Shown in pieces: positions 6,192-8,820 of a stretch of DNA of 8,820 nt (positions are counted from its first letter, which is position 1; every line of letters starts with the position of its first letter). The stretch is from Sulfitobacter sp. GTDB taxonomy: Bacteria; Pseudomonadota; Alphaproteobacteria; Rhodobacterales; Rhodobacteraceae. Made by a program: the position numbers and the translations under genes. Location: NCBI GenBank assembly GCA_026421135.1, contig JAPKCR010000057.1, positions 1-8,820 on the forward strand. The letters run 5' to 3'. The notes under the pieces are model-generated. The model searched no databases, was not told the origin of the DNA, and saw nothing but the letters and a program-made list of their open reading frames with translations.

Positions 6192-7778
6192 ATGTGCAAG
6201 GCCCCTCTGAACCAGTTGAGCAGCGGCACCGTAGCGTCCCTCGGGCATGCACCTCAAAGCGCATCACGGACGGATGTTTACCAGCTTTTCCGCAATCGTG
6301 GGTCAGCTTTACCAGATGCCATCGCAATCGAGGACTCTGACGAACGGACGACTTATGCCGCTTTGCTTTGTCGTGTCGACCAGCTGGCCGGGCACTTCGC
6401 GGGACTCGGCCTGAACACCGGAGAGCGAATCGCAGTATTGTCACGCAACCGACGCGAATATGTCGAGGTCCAACTGGCCGCCGCCGCCACGGGCTTGATC
6501 GTCGCTTGCCTGAACTGGCGGCTTCTGGCCGCGGAATTGCGCCATTGCGTAACTCTGGTTTCCCCGCGCCTGATTATTACCGAACTCGATCTGCAGGAAT
6601 TGCTCGACCAGACCCCGAATATCCCGACACTGACCTTGGGCCGCGAATACGAGGACGCCCTGACGCAGGCCCCCCATTTCACCCCGGTCCCACAAGACCC
6701 CGAAAACGGGCTGGTCATTCTGTATACCAGCGGCACCACTGGCCTGCCCAAGGGGGCAGTCCTAAGCCATCGAGCGATGATTGCCCGCGCGTCAGTCTTT
6801 GCCGCCGAACTAGGCCTTGCCCCAACGGACGCATTTGTCGCTTGGGCGCCAATGTTTCATATGGCCTCGACCGATCACGCTCTGTCCACGCTTTTGCGCG
6901 GTGGCACCGTAGTTATGATCGACGGCTATGATCCGGATGCTATATGCATGTCCATTGAAACGCATCGCATTGGCTGGCTGGTTCTGATCCCCGGCATGAT
7001 CGAATCATTCATCGCCCATTTTAAAGAAAAAGGAATTACACCCATAGGTATTCGAGTCTGCGGTGCCATGGCAGATCTAGTTCCGCCGCATCAGATCTCC
7101 GAGATTACCACGTTATTGAATGCGCCTTATCTGAACAGTTTTGGCTCTACCGAAACCGGGTTGCCACCCGCCACGCGCTCTACAATCCCGATTGGCGTAA
7201 CGCCTCAAACCCTGTCCAAGCAAATTAGCGCATTTTGTGAAATACGTCTGGTGGACGAAACCGACCAGGACGTGCCTGTCGGCACCCCCGGAGAGCTGTT
7301 GATGCGCGGGCCGACGTTGTTTTCCGGCTATTGGAATGCCGACGCCACCAATACCGAGGCGTTTCGCGATGGTTGGTTCCACTTGGGCGACGTGTTCCGA
7401 CGCAATGCAGACGGAACACTGGGTTTCGCTGACCGGGCGAAATATCTCATCAAGACCGGCGGCGAGAACGTCTACCCCGCCGAGATCGAACGCGTGCTGA
7501 TGGCCGATCCCAACGTCACCGACGCAGCCGTAGTCCGGGTGCCTGACGATCGCTGGGGCGAAGCGCCGGTGGCTTTTGTCTCACGCTCTGGCGACACTGC
7601 AACCCAGGACACGCTAATGGCCGCCTGCCGCGCCTCGCTCGCGACCTACAAGTTACCCCGCGAAATTCACTTTATTGCCTTTGAGGATTTTCCAAGGTCA
7701 ACCAGCGGTAAAATCCAGCGGCACGTTCTGGAATCGTCACTACGCGCCGATCCGGGGCAATCGAATTGCAAGAGCTAA
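6192..7778 (+). CDS. AMP-forming acyl-CoA synthetase (ANL superfamily)
   Basis: This 528-residue enzyme would activate a carboxylic acid with ATP and CoA through an acyl-adenylate. Motifs appear in order: P-loop YTSGTTGLPKG (178-188), WAPMFHMAS (218-226), SFGSTETG (316-323), GWFHLGD with Asp400 for ribose binding, the hinge and A8 region FADRAKYLIKTGGENVYPAE (412-431), and the C-terminal catalytic lysine in STSGKIQRHVL (Lys507). The length is normal and nothing appears broken. It resembles medium-chain, long-chain and aryl acyl-CoA ligases, and the acid cannot be named. GGTGGAG ends 7 nt before the ATG. The gene is divergent from the thiolase operon and shares its operator, which places it as the likely entry step of the same pathway. 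A candidate terminator follows 55 nt after the stop. Confidence 0.93.
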   Translation: MCKAPLNQLSSGTVASLGHAPQSASRTDVYQLFRNRGSALPDAIAIEDSDERTTYAALLCRVDQLAGHFAGLGLNTGERIAVLSRNRREYVEVQLAAAATGLIVACLNWRLLAAELRHCVTLVSPRLIITELDLQELLDQTPNIPTLTLGREYEDALTQAPHFTPVPQDPENGLVILYTSGTTGLPKGAVLSHRAMIARASVFAAELGLAPTDAFVAWAPMFHMASTDHALSTLLRGGTVVMIDGYDPDAICMSIETHRIGWLVLIPGMIESFIAHFKEKGITPIGIRVCGAMADLVPPHQISEITTLLNAPYLNSFGSTETGLPPATRSTIPIGVTPQTLSKQISAFCEIRLVDETDQDVPVGTPGELLMRGPTLFSGYWNADATNTEAFRDGWFHLGDVFRRNADGTLGFADRAKYLIKTGGENVYPAEIERVLMADPNVTDAAVVRVPDDRWGEAPVAFVSRSGDTATQDTLMAACRASLATYKLPREIHFIAFEDFPRSTSGKIQRHVLESSLRADPGQSNCKS

Positions 7779-7833
7779 CCCGACCGGAAACGTAGATCGT
7801 TCATGAAAGCTTCAACATTGGCAAAGATACTCT

Positions 7834-7877
7834 GCCGACGTTGCGGCTTGGCGTAACGTCGGCCCTTGATCTTTTTT
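7834..7877 (+). terminator. Candidate intrinsic terminator after the acyl-CoA synthetase gene
   Basis: A perfect 9-bp stem, GCCGACGTT (7834-7842) and AACGTCGGC (7855-7863), encloses a 12-nt loop. The T6 run (7872-7877) starts 8 nt after the stem rather than directly after it, so termination may be weak. The T run abuts the third operator. Confidence 0.55.
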
Positions 7878-7894
7878 CTAACATATGTTTGATT
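7866..7894 (+). promoter_or_regulatory. Candidate promoter of the IVD-like dehydrogenase gene
   Basis: TTGATC (7866-7871) and a weak TTGATT (7889-7894) are 17 bp apart, with the third dyad in the spacer. This is the same arrangement as upstream of the PECR-like SDR. Transcription would start near 7901, about 37 nt before the ATG at 7938. The -10 is poor, so the call leans on the shared geometry. Confidence 0.4.
7877..7892. promoter_or_regulatory. Shared dyad operator, copy 3
   Basis: The sequence TCTAACATATGTTTGA has arms TCTAACA/TGTTTGA, with one mismatch to perfect symmetry, and matches the other two copies. It lies between the synthetase terminator and the IVD-like gene, which suggests that this gene is in the same regulon. 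Confidence 0.6.
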
Positions 7895-7937
7895 TTCCTT
7901 GATGGCCAGACAACGGGTCCATTCCGGAAGGACGAAA

Positions 7938-8820
7938 ATGAACGCTCACACTGGACCGTCGATTGAAGATATCGCCGCGATCAAAGCCAATTACGCCCTG
8001 AACGACGAACAGCGCGCCATCATCGACCATGTCGATCGTGTGGCGCGTGAAATCCTGCATCCGTTACAGGAAAAGATGGATGCCGAGGAATGGTGGCCAA
8101 AAGATCTATTTTCAAAAATGGGAGAGCTGGGCCTGCTGGGGATTACGGCACCGGTTGAACTCGGCGGCAGCGGCCAGGATGAGTTCACTCAGGCCCTGGT
8201 GTCGGAAATCTTGTCGAAATGGAACCCGGCCGTGGGTCTGTCACACGGGGCGCATGACAATCTGTGTCTGAACAACCTTCTGCGCAACGGGTCGCAAGGC
8301 CAGATCGAACAATACGTTCCCGGCCTGTGCAACGGCACACTGGTCGGAGCGCTTGGACTGACAGAGCCGGGTGCCGGGTCGGACGCACTGGGGTCTATGG
8401 CGACGACTGCGGTGCGTGACGGCGACGACTATGTGCTGAACGGCACCAAAATCTATATCACCAATGGACCGATCGCAGATATCGTCCTCGTTTATGCCAA
8501 GACCGACAAATCCAAAGGTGCCAAGGGCATTTCCGCCTTTATTGTCGAAACGGCTACACCCGGCTTCACGGTGGCGCAGAAACTCGACAAAATGGGCTTT
8601 CGCGGCTCTCCCACTGGCGAGCTTGTTTTCCAGGATTGCCGCGTGCCCGCCGGTAATATGATCGGGGCGGAAAACACTGGCGTTTCAGTGGTAATGAGTG
8701 GGCTGGACCTAGAGCGCGCCATGGTTGCGTCAATGTGCGTGGGTATGGCCGAACGGGCATTGGAACTGGCACTGGAATACTCGCAGCTGCGTGAGCAGTT
8801 CGGCAAGCCAATTTCACAGT
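7938..8820 (+). CDS. Isovaleryl-CoA dehydrogenase-like acyl-CoA dehydrogenase, 3' end beyond the window
   Basis: The first 294 residues of about 390 are present, open to the right edge without a stop. The sequence follows isovaleryl-CoA dehydrogenase closely: LGLLGITAPVELGGSG (64-79), AVGLSHGAHDNLCLNNLLRN (98-117), LTEPGAGSDA (141-150), NGTKIYITNGP (168-178), LDKMGFRGSPT (216-226) and VVMSGLDLERAMVAS (251-265). Glu259 in LDLER aligns with the IVD catalytic Glu254, so the base is in the IVD position. It would oxidise a short branched acyl-CoA or a relative and reduce FAD and ETF. GGAAGGA (7926-7932) lies 5 nt before the ATG. It has its own promoter and operator. True leucine-pathway IVD is possible, since those genes often sit with methylcrotonyl-CoA carboxylase, but co-regulation with this cluster fits a paralogue for the same substrate. 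Confidence 0.92.
   Translation, partial: MNAHTGPSIEDIAAIKANYALNDEQRAIIDHVDRVAREILHPLQEKMDAEEWWPKDLFSKMGELGLLGITAPVELGGSGQDEFTQALVSEILSKWNPAVGLSHGAHDNLCLNNLLRNGSQGQIEQYVPGLCNGTLVGALGLTEPGAGSDALGSMATTAVRDGDDYVLNGTKIYITNGPIADIVLVYAKTDKSKGAKGISAFIVETATPGFTVAQKLDKMGFRGSPTGELVFQDCRVPAGNMIGAENTGVSVVMSGLDLERAMVASMCVGMAERALELALEYSQLREQFGKPISQ

Noticed and set aside
1..8820. Mobile element, CRISPR, phage, defence or RNA gene content
   Set aside because: No repeats of array type, transposase or recombinase motifs, terminal inverted repeats or tRNA-like folds were seen. All long frames on the chosen strands are metabolic genes.

Overview
The window reads as a catabolic gene cluster for a carboxylic acid, from a moderately GC-rich proteobacterium. 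Gene style and promoter layout suggest an alphaproteobacterium, perhaps of the Rhodobacterales, but nothing in the window proves this. Nearly everything is coding. I see no RNA genes, mobile elements or CRISPR arrays.

Layout. On the minus strand, one tight operon reads leftward from 6085 to 1123. It encodes an SCP2-type thiolase, a FabG-like short-chain dehydrogenase (SDR), a class III (CaiB/BaiF) CoA-transferase, an acyl-CoA dehydrogenase, and a MaoC-like hot-dog protein. After a 99-bp gap with its own promoter, a second minus-strand unit begins at 1023. It holds a divergent SDR resembling peroxisomal trans-2-enoyl-CoA reductase and then, at the window edge, the first 36 codons of a LivG-type ABC transporter ATPase. 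On the plus strand, an AMP-forming acyl-CoA synthetase (6192-7778) is divergent from the thiolase. It is followed by a candidate terminator and then an isovaleryl-CoA dehydrogenase-like gene that runs off the right edge.

How it may work (inference). A Liv-type transporter would import the acid. The synthetase, the CoA-transferase or both would make the CoA thioester. The two acyl-CoA dehydrogenases would desaturate it, a hydratase and the FabG-like SDR would give a 3-oxoacyl-CoA, and the SCP2-type thiolase would cleave it. SCP2-type thiolase together with IVD-like dehydrogenases hints at a branched or ring-bearing acyl chain. The substrate cannot be named from this window.

Regulation. The clearest unexplained signal is a 16-bp dyad, consensus TCTAACAnnTGTTAGA. 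It occurs once in each of the three regulatory intergenic regions (1065-1080, 6150-6165, 7877-7892). Each copy fills the spacer of a candidate -35/-10 promoter, and at 6150-6165 it does so for two divergent promoters at once. This predicts that one unseen regulator controls the whole cluster. Two proteins also lack the usual catalytic residues of their families: the MaoC-like protein lacks the Asp/His dyad, and the PECR-like SDR lacks the Tyr and Lys of YxxxK.
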